A stretch of DNA of 64,000 nucleotides from Micromonospora sp. RHAY321 (GTDB lineage: Bacteria; Actinomycetota; Actinomycetes; Mycobacteriales; Micromonosporaceae): the NCBI RefSeq assembly GCF_023896955.1, contig NZ_JAMHIW010000003.1, positions 248,001 to 312,000 on the forward strand, given 5' to 3'. Of this stretch, positions 8,379 through 16,799 are shown in pieces. A model generated the notes under the pieces. It saw only the letters and a program-made list of their open reading frames with translations. It was not told where the DNA came from and did no database searches. A program made the position numbers and the translations under genes. Numbering within the stretch: the stretch's first letter is position 1; every line of letters begins with the position of its first letter.

Positions 8379-9245
8379 ATGAGCGAGACTCTTCCCGGCG
8401 GCGCCCTGACCCTTGCCGAGGGCCTCACCCTGAGCCGGATGGGCTACGGCGGCATGCAGCTGGCCGGCCCGCACGTCTTCGGCCCGCCCCGTGACCGCGA
8501 GCAGGCGCTGGCCGTGCTCCGCGAGGCCGTCGACCTGGGCATCCGGCACATCGACACCAGCGACTTCTACGGCCCGGTAGTGGTCAACGAGCTGATCCGC
8601 GAGGCGTTGCACCCGTACCCCGCCGACCTGCACATCGTCACCAAGGTCGGAGCGCGCCGCGGCGACGACGGCTCCTGGATCATGTCGTTGGAGCCGGACG
8701 ACCTCAAGGCCCAGGTGCGGGAGAACCTCGAGCACCTCGGCCTGGACGTCCTCGACGTGGTCAACCTTCGGGTGGGCTCGGCGCACGGCCCGGACGAGGC
8801 GCCCATCGCGGAGCAGTTCGGTGCCCTGGCGGAGCTGCGCGAGGAGGGCCTCATCCGGCACCTCGGGCTCAGCACCGTCACCTCCGAGCAGCTCACCGAG
8901 GCTCAGGCCATCGCACCGGTGGTCACGGTGCAGAACCTCTACAACCTCGCCAACCGGCAGGACGACGCTCTGGTCGAACGCTGCGCGGCGGAGAACATCG
9001 CGTTCGCCTCGTACTTCCCTCTGGGTGGGTTCACTCCGCTGCAGTCCGACACGCTCAACGCCGTGGCCGACCGGTTGGGTGCCTCGCCCCAGCAGGTCGC
9101 GCTCGCCTGGCTGCTCCAGCGCTCGCCCACCACGGTGCTGATCCCCGGCACCTCGACCCTGGCGCACCTGCGGGAGAACGTCGCCGCGGCGGACCTGAAG
9201 CTGCCCGCCGACGCGATCGAGGACCTGAACACCATCGGCGGGTGA
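8379..9245 (+). CDS. Aldo/keto reductase family oxidoreductase
   Basis: 288 residues, (beta/alpha)8 barrel. Catalytic residues visible are the Asp and Tyr in IDTSDFYGP (~51-59) and the Lys in HIVTKVGARRG (~86). The usual active-site His strand reads LDVVNLRVGSAHG, so the conserved His is replaced, as in a known actinobacterial subgroup. IPGTSTLAHLRENV (~255-268) binds the NADPH phosphate. It is likely an NADP-dependent carbonyl reductase; substrate unknown. The preceding 170 bases contain no other gene. It converges on the MFS gene with 17 bases between stops. Confidence 0.87.
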   Translation: MSETLPGGALTLAEGLTLSRMGYGGMQLAGPHVFGPPRDREQALAVLREAVDLGIRHIDTSDFYGPVVVNELIREALHPYPADLHIVTKVGARRGDDGSWIMSLEPDDLKAQVRENLEHLGLDVLDVVNLRVGSAHGPDEAPIAEQFGALAELREEGLIRHLGLSTVTSEQLTEAQAIAPVVTVQNLYNLANRQDDALVERCAAENIAFASYFPLGGFTPLQSDTLNAVADRLGASPQQVALAWLLQRSPTTVLIPGTSTLAHLRENVAAADLKLPADAIEDLNTIGG

Positions 9246-9254
9246 CCCGCCGAT
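9234..9254. terminator. Perfect inverted repeat spanning the AKR stop codon
   Basis: Ten-base arms ATCGGCGGGT and ACCCGCCGAT flank a single G, covering the last codons and stop of the aldo/keto reductase gene. As RNA it folds into a GC-rich hairpin with a small loop on either strand. It is placed between two convergent genes, so it probably acts as a bidirectional terminator. There is no U tract, as is usual in actinobacteria. Confidence 0.5.
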
Positions 9255-9262
9255 CGGTCCGG

Positions 9263-10834
9263 CTAGTGCTGGTGCGGCCGGTTGCGGACCAGGGCGAGCG
9301 CGAGGACGGCGGTGGCGAGGAAGACGATGCCGTTGACCCACAGCCCGGCCTGCACGCCAGCGGTCAGGGCCTCGGCGAGCGCCGACCGCACGGGTTCGGG
9401 CAACTGCTGGCCGCCGGTGGCGCCGGCGGCCACCGCCGACTGCACGGCGGTACGGGTGGGTTCGTCCACCTGGTGGGCGGCGAGCCGCTCGGGCAGGTCG
9501 GCCAGCATCGTGGTGGTGAGCAGCGTGCCCAGCAGGGACGCGCCGAGCACCGAACCGAGCTGGCGGGCGGCGTTGACCGCGCCGGAGGCCATGCCGGCCT
9601 GGGCGGGCGCGACGCTGGCGAGCGCCGCCGCGGTCGCCGGGGCCACCACCAGGGCGCTGGCGGCACCGAACAGCGCGAGCAACGGCCAACGGTGGCCGAA
9701 CGGGGTGGTCGGGCCCTGAGCGGCGAGACCGAAGCTGGCCAGGGCACCGAGGACGAGACCGGCGGTCAGCGGAGCCTTGAACCCGGTACGCCGGATCGCC
9801 CGCCCGGCGGCGAAGGCGACGAGCACGTAGACACCGAAGAGCACGAGCATCCGCCAGCCCGTGTCGAGCGGGCTGAGCGCCTGGGCGCGTTCGTGGAACA
9901 TGACGAGCAGGATCGCGACGCCGGTGAAGCCGAACAGGGACACCGCGCCGACGACCATGACGGCGCTGAACGACGCGGACCGGAACAGCCGCACGTCGAG
10001 CATCGGCGCACCGGTGCGCAGCTCGACCAGCACGAACCCGACCAGCGCGGCGGCGGAGACGAGCCACGTCGTGGCCACCAGCGGGCTGGTGTAGCCGTCC
10101 CGGCCGCCCTGGATCAGGGCGTAGACGGCGGCGGCGATCGCGACGGTGCCGAGGAGCAGGCCGGGCACGTCGAGTCGGCCGGCGCTCGGTCGTGACTCGA
10201 CCACCCCGATCGCGGCGACGACGAGGGTGATCACGCCCAGCACGATCGTGGACACGTAGACGCTGTGCCACTGGTGGTGGCGCAGCAGGGCACCCGCGAT
10301 GAGCGGGCCGACCGCGAGGCCGATGCCGGAGGCGGCGGACCAGGCGGTGATGACCTCGGTGCGTCGGTGCGGGTCGGTGAAGGTCGCGCCGAGGATCGCC
10401 AGGCTGTTCGGCAGGATCAGGGCCCCGCCGAGGCCCGCGAGCAGCTGGCCGACGATGACCCAGGCCACGGTGGGGGCGCCGGCCACGACGGCGCCGCCAA
10501 CGATCATGGCGACGACGCCGGCGCCGAACATGCGCTTGCGCCCGTACCGGTTGCCGAGTGTGGCGGCGGACAGCACCAGGCTCGCCACCACCAGGGTGTA
10601 GGCGCTGGGGATCCAGATGACGGTGGTCGGGTCGACGCGCAGGTCCCGCTGGATGGTGGTCAGGGCGGACACGGTCGCGGTGATCTGGAGGAACGTGATC
10701 ATCGCTCCCAGGCACATCGCGATCAGGGTCACCGCGGGAGAGCCGCGCAGGGGTGTGCGCGCGGCGGGCACGGGCGCGCCCGCGTGCGGCGGGCGTGCCG
10801 GTGTGGTCGGGGCCGTGGTGCGCTGGTTGGTCAC
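9263..10834 (-). CDS. MFS drug efflux transporter, DHA2 (14-TM) type
   Basis: About 523 residues with ~14 hydrophobic helices, beginning SPAVTLIAMCLGAMITFLQIT. Family marks are the motif-A loop LGNRYGRKRMFGAG and motif C in SAASGIGLAVGPLIAGALL. DHA2 members use the proton gradient to export drugs, dyes or toxic metabolites. The GTG at 10834 has a ribosome site (GAGGA, six bases before); a further upstream GTG at 10930 does not, and would collide with the operator region. It is divergent from an HxlR regulator across two identical-format operators, so it is probably derepressed by a compound it exports. Confidence 0.85.
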   Translation of the reverse strand: MTNQRTTAPTTPARPPHAGAPVPAARTPLRGSPAVTLIAMCLGAMITFLQITATVSALTTIQRDLRVDPTTVIWIPSAYTLVVASLVLSAATLGNRYGRKRMFGAGVVAMIVGGAVVAGAPTVAWVIVGQLLAGLGGALILPNSLAILGATFTDPHRRTEVITAWSAASGIGLAVGPLIAGALLRHHQWHSVYVSTIVLGVITLVVAAIGVVESRPSAGRLDVPGLLLGTVAIAAAVYALIQGGRDGYTSPLVATTWLVSAAALVGFVLVELRTGAPMLDVRLFRSASFSAVMVVGAVSLFGFTGVAILLVMFHERAQALSPLDTGWRMLVLFGVYVLVAFAAGRAIRRTGFKAPLTAGLVLGALASFGLAAQGPTTPFGHRWPLLALFGAASALVVAPATAAALASVAPAQAGMASGAVNAARQLGSVLGASLLGTLLTTTMLADLPERLAAHQVDEPTRTAVQSAVAAGATGGQQLPEPVRSALAEALTAGVQAGLWVNGIVFLATAVLALALVRNRPHQH

Positions 10835-10937
10835 GAGGCGTCCTCGGGGTCGGTCCACGCGGGTGCCGGGAGGTCCAGCACCGGCGGCGGGCGGGGAAAC
10901 GGAGGCATCGGTCGCGGTCACCGCCGGCACCGACAGG

Positions 10938-10961
10938 CTGACTTGCGGATAGCTAAGTCAG
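10938..10961. promoter_or_regulatory. HxlR operator copy 1 (CTGACTT-N10-AAGTCAG)
   Basis: A perfect inverted repeat with 7-base arms and a 10-base spacer lies in the divergent gap between the MFS and HxlR genes. A second site with the same arms and the same spacing follows 43 bases further on, centre to centre. It lies on the exporter side, where it would block the leftward promoter. Ownership by the adjacent HxlR protein is inference from position. Confidence 0.7.
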
Positions 10962-10980
10962 CCGTGCCCCAGTGAAGCAC

Positions 10981-11004
10981 CTGACTAGCCGCCGCGCAAG
11001 TCAG
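10981..11004. promoter_or_regulatory. HxlR operator copy 2 (CTGACTA-N10-AAGTCAG)
   Basis: The second 24-base dyad differs from the first by one arm base (CTGACTA for CTGACTT). It ends 17 bases before the HxlR ATG and just precedes a TACGCT -10-like hexamer at 11009-11014, so binding would repress the regulator's own promoter. The 43-base centre spacing is about four helical turns, putting both sites on the same DNA face. Confidence 0.7.
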
Positions 11005-11008
11005 GTCG

Positions 11009-11014
11009 TACGCT
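11009..11014 (+). promoter_or_regulatory. Candidate -10 element for a leaderless hxlR transcript
   Basis: TACGCT fits the TAnnnT actinobacterial -10 pattern. Transcription would start about 7 bases later, at or next to the ATG at 11022, giving a leaderless mRNA. This agrees with the absence of any ribosome site before that ATG. No convincing -35 is visible; the region upstream is occupied by the second operator. Confidence 0.4.
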
Positions 11015-11021
11015 GGTGGTC

Positions 11022-11501
11022 ATGGATGACCTCCTGGACGACCGCGACTCCTGGTCACCGGCGAACTGCTCCATCGGCCGCGCGATGGACATCGTGGGCA
11101 GCAGGTCGACGATGCTGATCATGCGCGAGGCTCTGCTCGGAACGCGCCGGTTCGACGACTTCGTCCGCCGTGTCGGGGTCGGCGAGCCGGCCATGGCGGC
11201 GCGGCTCAAGGAGCTGGTCGGCGCCGGCGTGCTCGAACGGATTCCCTACCGGGAGCCGGGGCAGCGCACCCGCCATGAGTACCAACTCACCCGCAAGGGC
11301 CGCGAGCTGTTGCCCGTCGTCACCGCGCTGCGCAACTGGGGTGACACCTGGGCCGCCGACGACGCCGGCCCGTCCCTGCTCGCCACCCACCGTGACTGTG
11401 GCCACCCGATCCGGGCCGTACTGCGCTGCGAGGCCGGGCACGACATCAGCGACGGCGAGATCGACATTGCCGCCGGGCCTGGCCTCATCCGGCTCGGCTG
11501 A
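11022..11501 (+). CDS. HxlR family transcriptional regulator of the adjacent exporter
   Basis: About 159 residues. The HxlR winged helix-turn-helix occupies ~10-105: CSIGRAMDIVGSRSTMLIMRE, recognition helix AMAARLKELVGAGVL, wing YREPGQRTRHEYQLT, then LLPVVTALRNWGDTW. The C-terminal tail has a CGH...CEAGH pair (RDCGHPI, LRCEAGHDI) suggesting metal binding or redox sensing. The ATG at 11022 is preferred over a GTG at 11016 because the likely transcript begins there. It is divergent from the MFS gene and flanked by two matching dyads, so autoregulation plus control of efflux is likely. Confidence 0.88.
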   Translation: MDDLLDDRDSWSPANCSIGRAMDIVGSRSTMLIMREALLGTRRFDDFVRRVGVGEPAMAARLKELVGAGVLERIPYREPGQRTRHEYQLTRKGRELLPVVTALRNWGDTWAADDAGPSLLATHRDCGHPIRAVLRCEAGHDISDGEIDIAAGPGLIRLG

Positions 11502-11579
11502 CGACCGAGATCACCCCGCGGGCTCGGAGAACCGCAGGTCTGGCGTTCAGCCGGGCTGCTGCCACACGGGTGCCTCCCC

Positions 11580-12239
11580 TCACTGTTGGCCCAGGTTGGT
11601 CACGAGGTTGACGGCGACCGCCAGCACGCCGGTGCCGAAGGCGTAGGAGAGCAACGCGTGCCCCAGGGCCACCCTCCGGATCGCCGTGCAGGTGGGCTCG
11701 CTCTCCGACACGGCGAAGGACATGCCGACCGTGAACGCGAGGTACGCGAAGTCGCCGTAGCAGGGCGGCTCCCGCTGCTTGAAGTCGATGCCGCCGTTGA
11801 CGTCGAGGTAGTACAGGCGGGCGTACTTGAACGCGAAAACGGTGTTGACCAGCGCCCAGGACAGGGCCACGGCGGCGACGCTGAGGACCACGATGGTGAC
11901 CGCCACCCCGTCGTTGTCCGACGAGCGGACCAGGGCCACGGCCACGGCCACCAGACTGATCACCGAGGCGATCAGGATCTCGGAGTCGGTCGACCGGGTG
12001 CCCGGCTCGGCCTCCGCGAGCCGTTCGGTTTCCGCCGGTCCCATCGGCCAGCAGGAGACCCACACCCAGACCAGGAGGACGGTCACGGCGACCGTCCAGG
12101 TGATCAGCGGGCTCAGTTCCGGTATCCCCAAACCTGCCACGACGGCGCCGGCCACCGCTCCGATGCCGAGGGACGACAGCGCCCGCCGGGACGAGAGGAC
12201 CCGCTCCGGTGCTGGCGGTCTGCTCCGGTTCATCCACAC
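11580..12239 (-). CDS. DUF1345 integral membrane protein
   Basis: 219 residues with about six hydrophobic segments. The conserved C-terminal half of DUF1345 is clear: VNTVFAFKYARLYY, YGDFAYLAFTVGMSFAVSE, ALGHALLSYAFGTGVLAVAV. An N-terminal basic stretch (RSRPPAPERVLSSRRA) precedes the first helix. No biochemical function is established for the family. It converges on the HxlR gene (78-base gap without a strong hairpin). Confidence 0.85.
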   Translation of the reverse strand: MWMNRSRPPAPERVLSSRRALSSLGIGAVAGAVVAGLGIPELSPLITWTVAVTVLLVWVWVSCWPMGPAETERLAEAEPGTRSTDSEILIASVISLVAVAVALVRSSDNDGVAVTIVVLSVAAVALSWALVNTVFAFKYARLYYLDVNGGIDFKQREPPCYGDFAYLAFTVGMSFAVSESEPTCTAIRRVALGHALLSYAFGTGVLAVAVNLVTNLGQQ

Positions 12240-12409
12240 AGCCTGCGGTGCCGGTGTCCGGCAGAACGGTGATCACCGCAGCACCACCGGAACGGGTGGG
12301 GGTCGCGGCCCGGCTCCTGGTCTGCCGCGACGACGTGATGGCGACGTGCCACGACCGAACGCACCGTCGTGTCGGGAACTCATCCCGGCCTGAGCGGACC
12401 CGATGGTGC

Positions 12410-12441
12410 GGTGGCGGGCCGCCAGCCGGCGGCCCGCCACC
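12410..12441 (-). terminator. Intrinsic hairpin terminator downstream of the GH27 gene
   Basis: A perfect 14-base GC-rich stem (arms GGTGGCGGGCCGCC and GGCGGCCCGCCACC) with an AGCC loop lies five bases beyond the GH27 stop. It would end the leftward galactoside operon. It is symmetrical, so it could also block rightward readthrough from the ~170-base gap upstream of DUF1345, which shows no gene. Confidence 0.8.
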
Positions 12442-12446
12442 TTTGA

Positions 12447-14663
12447 TCACAGGACGATCTGGTGCACCCGGTTGTCCACGCCGCGTACGGCCAGCCAGGC
12501 GCTGCCGTTGGCACCGGCGGCAGCGGCCGGCGCGCCCCGGAACGCGTCGGTGGCGAACTCGCCACGGCGGAACCAGCCGCCCCACACCCCGTCGACCAGG
12601 TTGCGCTGCCAGAGCCGGTTGTCGGCGGCCAGCGCGAACAGGTAGACCCGGCCGGCGGTGGCGAGCAGGGTCGGGCTGCCGCTGGTGGTGCCGCCCACAC
12701 TGGTCCAGGCCGACCAGGTGGTGCCGGTGCGGCTGCGCCACCACACCTCGTCGGTCCGGCTGCGGACCGCCACGTGCAGCACGCCGGCGTCATCGACGAC
12801 CGCGCTCGGCCGACCGTAGAAAGGACGGTCCTCGGGTGCGCCGATCCCGGTCCAGCCGGTGCTCGGGGTCCGCGACCAGAGCTTGCCGTCGGCGCCGCGG
12901 ACGACGAGCGTCCACTGCGTCGGGCTGGTCCAGGCCACCGTGGGTCCGTCGGTCACCGTGCCGCCGAGGCTGCGCCACGGCCCCCACGCGCCGGCGACGA
13001 AACTGCGCTGCCAGGCCGCGTTGTCGGTGCCCCGGACGAAGACGTCGAGACGGCCACCGGGCGAGGCGTAGGCCGCCGGCTGGCCGAGGATCCGGCCGCC
13101 GACCGGGCCGCCGAGCGACGTCCAGCCGGTCCCCCACGTCGCGCCGGAGCGGGTGTTGACCGCCAGGGCGCCCTGCGCGTTGCGGACGAAGGCGGCCGCG
13201 TGCGTGTCGTCCACCCGGACCAGCGCCGGGCTGGCGCTGGCGGTGCCGCCGAGGCTGGCGCCGGCGACCTGGTCGGTGCCGGTCAGGCCGAGCATGGCCA
13301 CCCCGTGCGCCGGGACCTCGACGGTGTACGAGCCGGTGAACGGCTGGACACCGGCGGTGGCCGGTGCGGCGTCGACGTCGGTACGGGACCACAGGTCACG
13401 GACCCGCACCGACTCGCCGAGCGCGACGTCGGCGAAGTTCACGGTGATCGTCTGCGCGGTGTCGTGGCGGTTGAGCAGCGCGACGGCCCGCCGGCCGGAG
13501 CCGGTCAGCACCTTGCTCCAGACCTGAGCGTCGACCCCGGTGTCGGCGACCTTGACGCCCTGACGGACCAGCGGGTCCTGGTTGACCGCGATGATCTCCG
13601 GGTTGGTCAGTGCCGAGATCATCTCGCCGGGCAGGCCGCGCGGGTCGGAGCCGATCACCAGCGGTGCGGCCATGATGGACCACATGCCGAGCTGCGTCTT
13701 GGACTCCTCGAGGCTCAGCTCGTACCCGCCGCCGGGCAGCGGGCGCATCGGCAGCAGGTAGTCCGGGTCGTTGTAGTGCCCCGGCCCGGTGGCCGCCGGG
13801 TGGTACGCGTTGACGTCCATGTTGCGCAGCACCCACGGGAACGCCCACTGCGGCGTCGGGTCGGTGAGCCCCACGTCGGTGTAGGTCCGCCAGGAGTCAG
13901 CGATGGTGGGCGCGTAGGTGTAGGTCCAGGTGGAGAGCTGTTCCGGGGTGTACGGCCCGCCGCCCCAGTCGGAGCTGACCGGGTTGCAGATGTTGAGCAG
14001 CATCGGTCGGGGCGACTGGCGTACCGCCTCGGCGAGCTGGCGGAAGGTGGCCTCCGGGTCCAGGCCGGCGGCCCGGCCGCAGAGCCAGTCGGCCTTCAGG
14101 GCGTCGAAGCCCCAGCCGGCGAACTGGGCCACGTCAGCCTTGTAGTGGCCGTTGCTGCCCAGCCCACACTGGCCCGGCAGGTACGGCCCGGCGTCGGTGT
14201 AGATGCCGGCCTTCATCCCCTTGCTGTGGATGTACGCGGCCAGCGCGCCCATCCCGCCGGGGAACCGGGCCGGGTCGGCGACCAGCCGGCCGGCCTCGTC
14301 ACGCGGGGTGGGCGCGGCCCAGTTGCCGTCGATCCAGACGTAGGTGTAGCCGGCGTCGCGCAGGCCACTGCTGACCATGAAGTCGGTGACCGACCTGACC
14401 TCGGCCTCGGTGGGATCGCCACCGAGACCGAAGTAGGTGTTCCAGCCCTGGTAGGGCGTCGGCGCGAGCCCACTGTTGAAGAAGGTCGGCGCGCCCTGGT
14501 CCTCCGCGCCGGTGGTGGCCGGGGCGTGACCGGGTCTACCCGGCCCACCATGGCCGGCCGTGGGTGGGTGGGCCTGCGGTGGGCCGGCCATTGCCGGCAT
14601 CGGGCTGGCCAGGCCCAGGCCGAGAACGGCCAGGGCAGCGGTCAGCGGTCGGATCAGGCGCAT
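12447..14663 (-). CDS. Secreted GH27 alpha-galactosidase with C-terminal propeller domain
   Basis: 738 residues. A Sec-type signal peptide (MRLIRPLTAALAVLGLGLAS, cleavage near AMA) is followed by a Gly/Pro/His linker and the GH27 barrel (~65-375). The nucleophile Asp is in FDALKADWLCG, the probable acid/base Asp in TIADSWRTY, and GHYNDPDYL and APLVIGSDPR are family blocks. A beta-sandwich follows (~380-465). The last ~270 residues carry repeated W-x-x-LGG / VRG-DN blades like PLL-type lectin propellers, which may bind sugars. It would release galactose from extracellular galactans or galactosides. Its 48-base gap after GH36 suggests the same transcript. Confidence 0.88.
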   Translation of the reverse strand: MRLIRPLTAALAVLGLGLASPMPAMAGPPQAHPPTAGHGGPGRPGHAPATTGAEDQGAPTFFNSGLAPTPYQGWNTYFGLGGDPTEAEVRSVTDFMVSSGLRDAGYTYVWIDGNWAAPTPRDEAGRLVADPARFPGGMGALAAYIHSKGMKAGIYTDAGPYLPGQCGLGSNGHYKADVAQFAGWGFDALKADWLCGRAAGLDPEATFRQLAEAVRQSPRPMLLNICNPVSSDWGGGPYTPEQLSTWTYTYAPTIADSWRTYTDVGLTDPTPQWAFPWVLRNMDVNAYHPAATGPGHYNDPDYLLPMRPLPGGGYELSLEESKTQLGMWSIMAAPLVIGSDPRGLPGEMISALTNPEIIAVNQDPLVRQGVKVADTGVDAQVWSKVLTGSGRRAVALLNRHDTAQTITVNFADVALGESVRVRDLWSRTDVDAAPATAGVQPFTGSYTVEVPAHGVAMLGLTGTDQVAGASLGGTASASPALVRVDDTHAAAFVRNAQGALAVNTRSGATWGTGWTSLGGPVGGRILGQPAAYASPGGRLDVFVRGTDNAAWQRSFVAGAWGPWRSLGGTVTDGPTVAWTSPTQWTLVVRGADGKLWSRTPSTGWTGIGAPEDRPFYGRPSAVVDDAGVLHVAVRSRTDEVWWRSRTGTTWSAWTSVGGTTSGSPTLLATAGRVYLFALAADNRLWQRNLVDGVWGGWFRRGEFATDAFRGAPAAAAGANGSAWLAVRGVDNRVHQIVL

Positions 14664-14711
14664 GGGGGTACTCCTGTCCCTCGGAGGGTGGGGTGTGGTG
14701 GTGCTCCGACC

Positions 14712-16799
14712 TCAGTCGCGGTGCAGCACGATGAGGTCGGCGTCATGGGTCGGGCTCCACTGCACCGGCAGACCCAACGCGCTGAGGTGGCTGCCGGAGT
14801 AGTGCCGGTCGCCGTGCCGGTACCGGGCGGACGGGTCCAGGCCGCGCAGTGGCAGCCGCACCGGGCGGGACGGCAGCAGGCCGGCACCGTCGAGCCGGCC
14901 GGTGTGCCAGGCCAGCACGACCACCCGGCGCTGGTCCGGCGCGGTGTACTGCACCGCGCAACGGGCCTGGTCGGGGCCGCCGATCAGGTGCACCTCGCCG
15001 TGCGTGACGACGTCCCGGATCTCCTTGTACCGGGCGATCCAGCCGGCCGCCTCGGCCCGCTGCGCCGGTGTCCAGGCCCGGATGTCCGCGCCGATGCCCA
15101 GCACCCCGGCCATCGCGAGCACGAACCGGAACGCCAGCGAGCGTGGACGCGGGTCGAACAGGCCGGGCGCGTCGGTGACCCAGGAGCTGAGCAGGTGCGG
15201 GGCGTTGGCGTGCAGGAACCCGTACTGGATGGCCAGTCGGTCCAGCGGGCCGGTGTTGTCACTGGGCCAGAAGACGTCGGCCCGCGCGGCCATCGCCAGG
15301 TCGGTCCGCGCGCCCCCGCCGGCACACGCCTCGATCAGCACGCCGGGGTGGTCCCGGCGCAGCCGCTCGTAGATCCGGTGCAGGTTGGCCACGTGCGCGC
15401 CGTCCAGGTCGAGCGGGCCGACCCCGTCCGGCCGCCCCGGCTCGGTACGCGGGCGGTTGAAGTCCCACTTCAGGTAGTCGATGTCGTACCGGCGGAGCAG
15501 ACCATCCACCGTGGAGTGGACGAACTCGGCGACCTCCGGCCGGCCCAGGTCGAGCAGGTACTGGTTGCGGACCGGGGTGAGCGGCCGGCCGTCGACGGAG
15601 TAGACCCACTCCGGGTGCTCGGCGTAGAGCGAGGACCGCGGGTTGACGCACTCCGGCTCGACCCAGAGCCCGAAGTTGAGCCCGAGTGCGCGGACGTCGG
15701 CGATGAACGCGTCGAACCCGCAGGGGAACTTCGCCGGGTCGGGCGTCCAGTCGCCCAGCCCGGCGGTGTCGTCGTCGCGGCCGACGAACCAGCCGTCGTC
15801 CACCACGAACGTCTCCACGCCCAGGTCGGCGGCGATCCTGGCCAGCGCCAACTGGCTCTCCGCCTCGACGGCGAAGTAGGTGGCCTCCCACGAGTTGTAG
15901 AGCACCGGGCGTGGCGTGAGCCGTTCCCCGGCGAGCAGCCGCTGGTGGGTGTGCCAGACCCGGGCCAGCCCGTCCAGGCCGTCCGGGCTGTACGCCCCGG
16001 TGACCACCGGCAGGGTCAGCACCTCGCCGGGGGCCAGTTCCAGCGGGCCGTCGACCAACTGACGGCCGACCCGGACCCGGGTCAGCCCGCCGGTGTCCCG
16101 CTCGGCGCTGATCTCCCACGAACCGGTCCAGGCCAACGCCATCCCCCAGGCCGGGCCGGCCGGCTCGGCGGTGTCGCGCACGGCCAGCCAGGGCACGTGC
16201 AGGTGCCCGGGTACGCCCTGGGAGCTGCCGATGCTGAACGTGCCGTGACCCAACTCGACGTGGGAGAGCTGGAACTCCTGCTCCCACTGCCCCCACTGGT
16301 GGCTGAGCAGCGCGCCGTGCGGCGTCGGTACGCAGAAGCCTGCCGACCCGGCCCGGACCACCCGCAGTGGCCCGGTGCCGTCGTTGGTCAGCTCGACCCA
16401 CCGCTGCACCACGTCGGTGTCGGCGGGCACCCGGTAGTGCACGGTGGCGCGCAGCCCGGTGACCGGGTCGGCGAACCCGACCGCCAGCTCCCGCTGGTCG
16501 GCGTCGGCCCGTACGTCGGTGTGCGCGAAGCCCACCCGGCGCTGCCCGTTCGAGGTCTCGATCACCAGGTCGGCGCCGGTGAACGGGCGGTCGGCGTCGG
16601 TGGCGTACTCGATGGGGGCGGCGTCTCCGGCGGTGAGGAACGGCACCGGGCCGTCGTAGGCGACCGGGGACGGCCCGTCGGAGACACCGTGCGGACCCCA
16701 CGCGACCAGTTCCAGCCAGCGGCCGTGCGCGGGCACCGTCACGGTGTACTCGGTGTGGGCGCCGCGCAGCGTCCAGCGCCGCGGGGTCGCGGCGGTCAC
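14712..16799 (-). CDS. GH36 alpha-galactosidase
   Basis: 695 residues, no signal peptide, so cytoplasmic. An N-terminal beta-supersandwich (~1-290) precedes the catalytic barrel. TFVVDDGWFVGR, the nucleophile block DYLKWDFNRP and the acid/base block FWPSDNTGPLDRL are diagnostic of GH36. It hydrolyses terminal alpha-galactosyl bonds of imported oligosaccharides such as raffinose-type sugars. The GTG at 16799 overlaps the permease stop (GTGA), which sets the start; an open frame continues far upstream but that part lies inside the permease gene out of frame. It is the fourth gene of the leftward operon. Confidence 0.9.
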   Translation of the reverse strand: MTAATPRRWTLRGAHTEYTVTVPAHGRWLELVAWGPHGVSDGPSPVAYDGPVPFLTAGDAAPIEYATDADRPFTGADLVIETSNGQRRVGFAHTDVRADADQRELAVGFADPVTGLRATVHYRVPADTDVVQRWVELTNDGTGPLRVVRAGSAGFCVPTPHGALLSHQWGQWEQEFQLSHVELGHGTFSIGSSQGVPGHLHVPWLAVRDTAEPAGPAWGMALAWTGSWEISAERDTGGLTRVRVGRQLVDGPLELAPGEVLTLPVVTGAYSPDGLDGLARVWHTHQRLLAGERLTPRPVLYNSWEATYFAVEAESQLALARIAADLGVETFVVDDGWFVGRDDDTAGLGDWTPDPAKFPCGFDAFIADVRALGLNFGLWVEPECVNPRSSLYAEHPEWVYSVDGRPLTPVRNQYLLDLGRPEVAEFVHSTVDGLLRRYDIDYLKWDFNRPRTEPGRPDGVGPLDLDGAHVANLHRIYERLRRDHPGVLIEACAGGGARTDLAMAARADVFWPSDNTGPLDRLAIQYGFLHANAPHLLSSWVTDAPGLFDPRPRSLAFRFVLAMAGVLGIGADIRAWTPAQRAEAAGWIARYKEIRDVVTHGEVHLIGGPDQARCAVQYTAPDQRRVVVLAWHTGRLDGAGLLPSRPVRLPLRGLDPSARYRHGDRHYSGSHLSALGLPVQWSPTHDADLIVLHRD

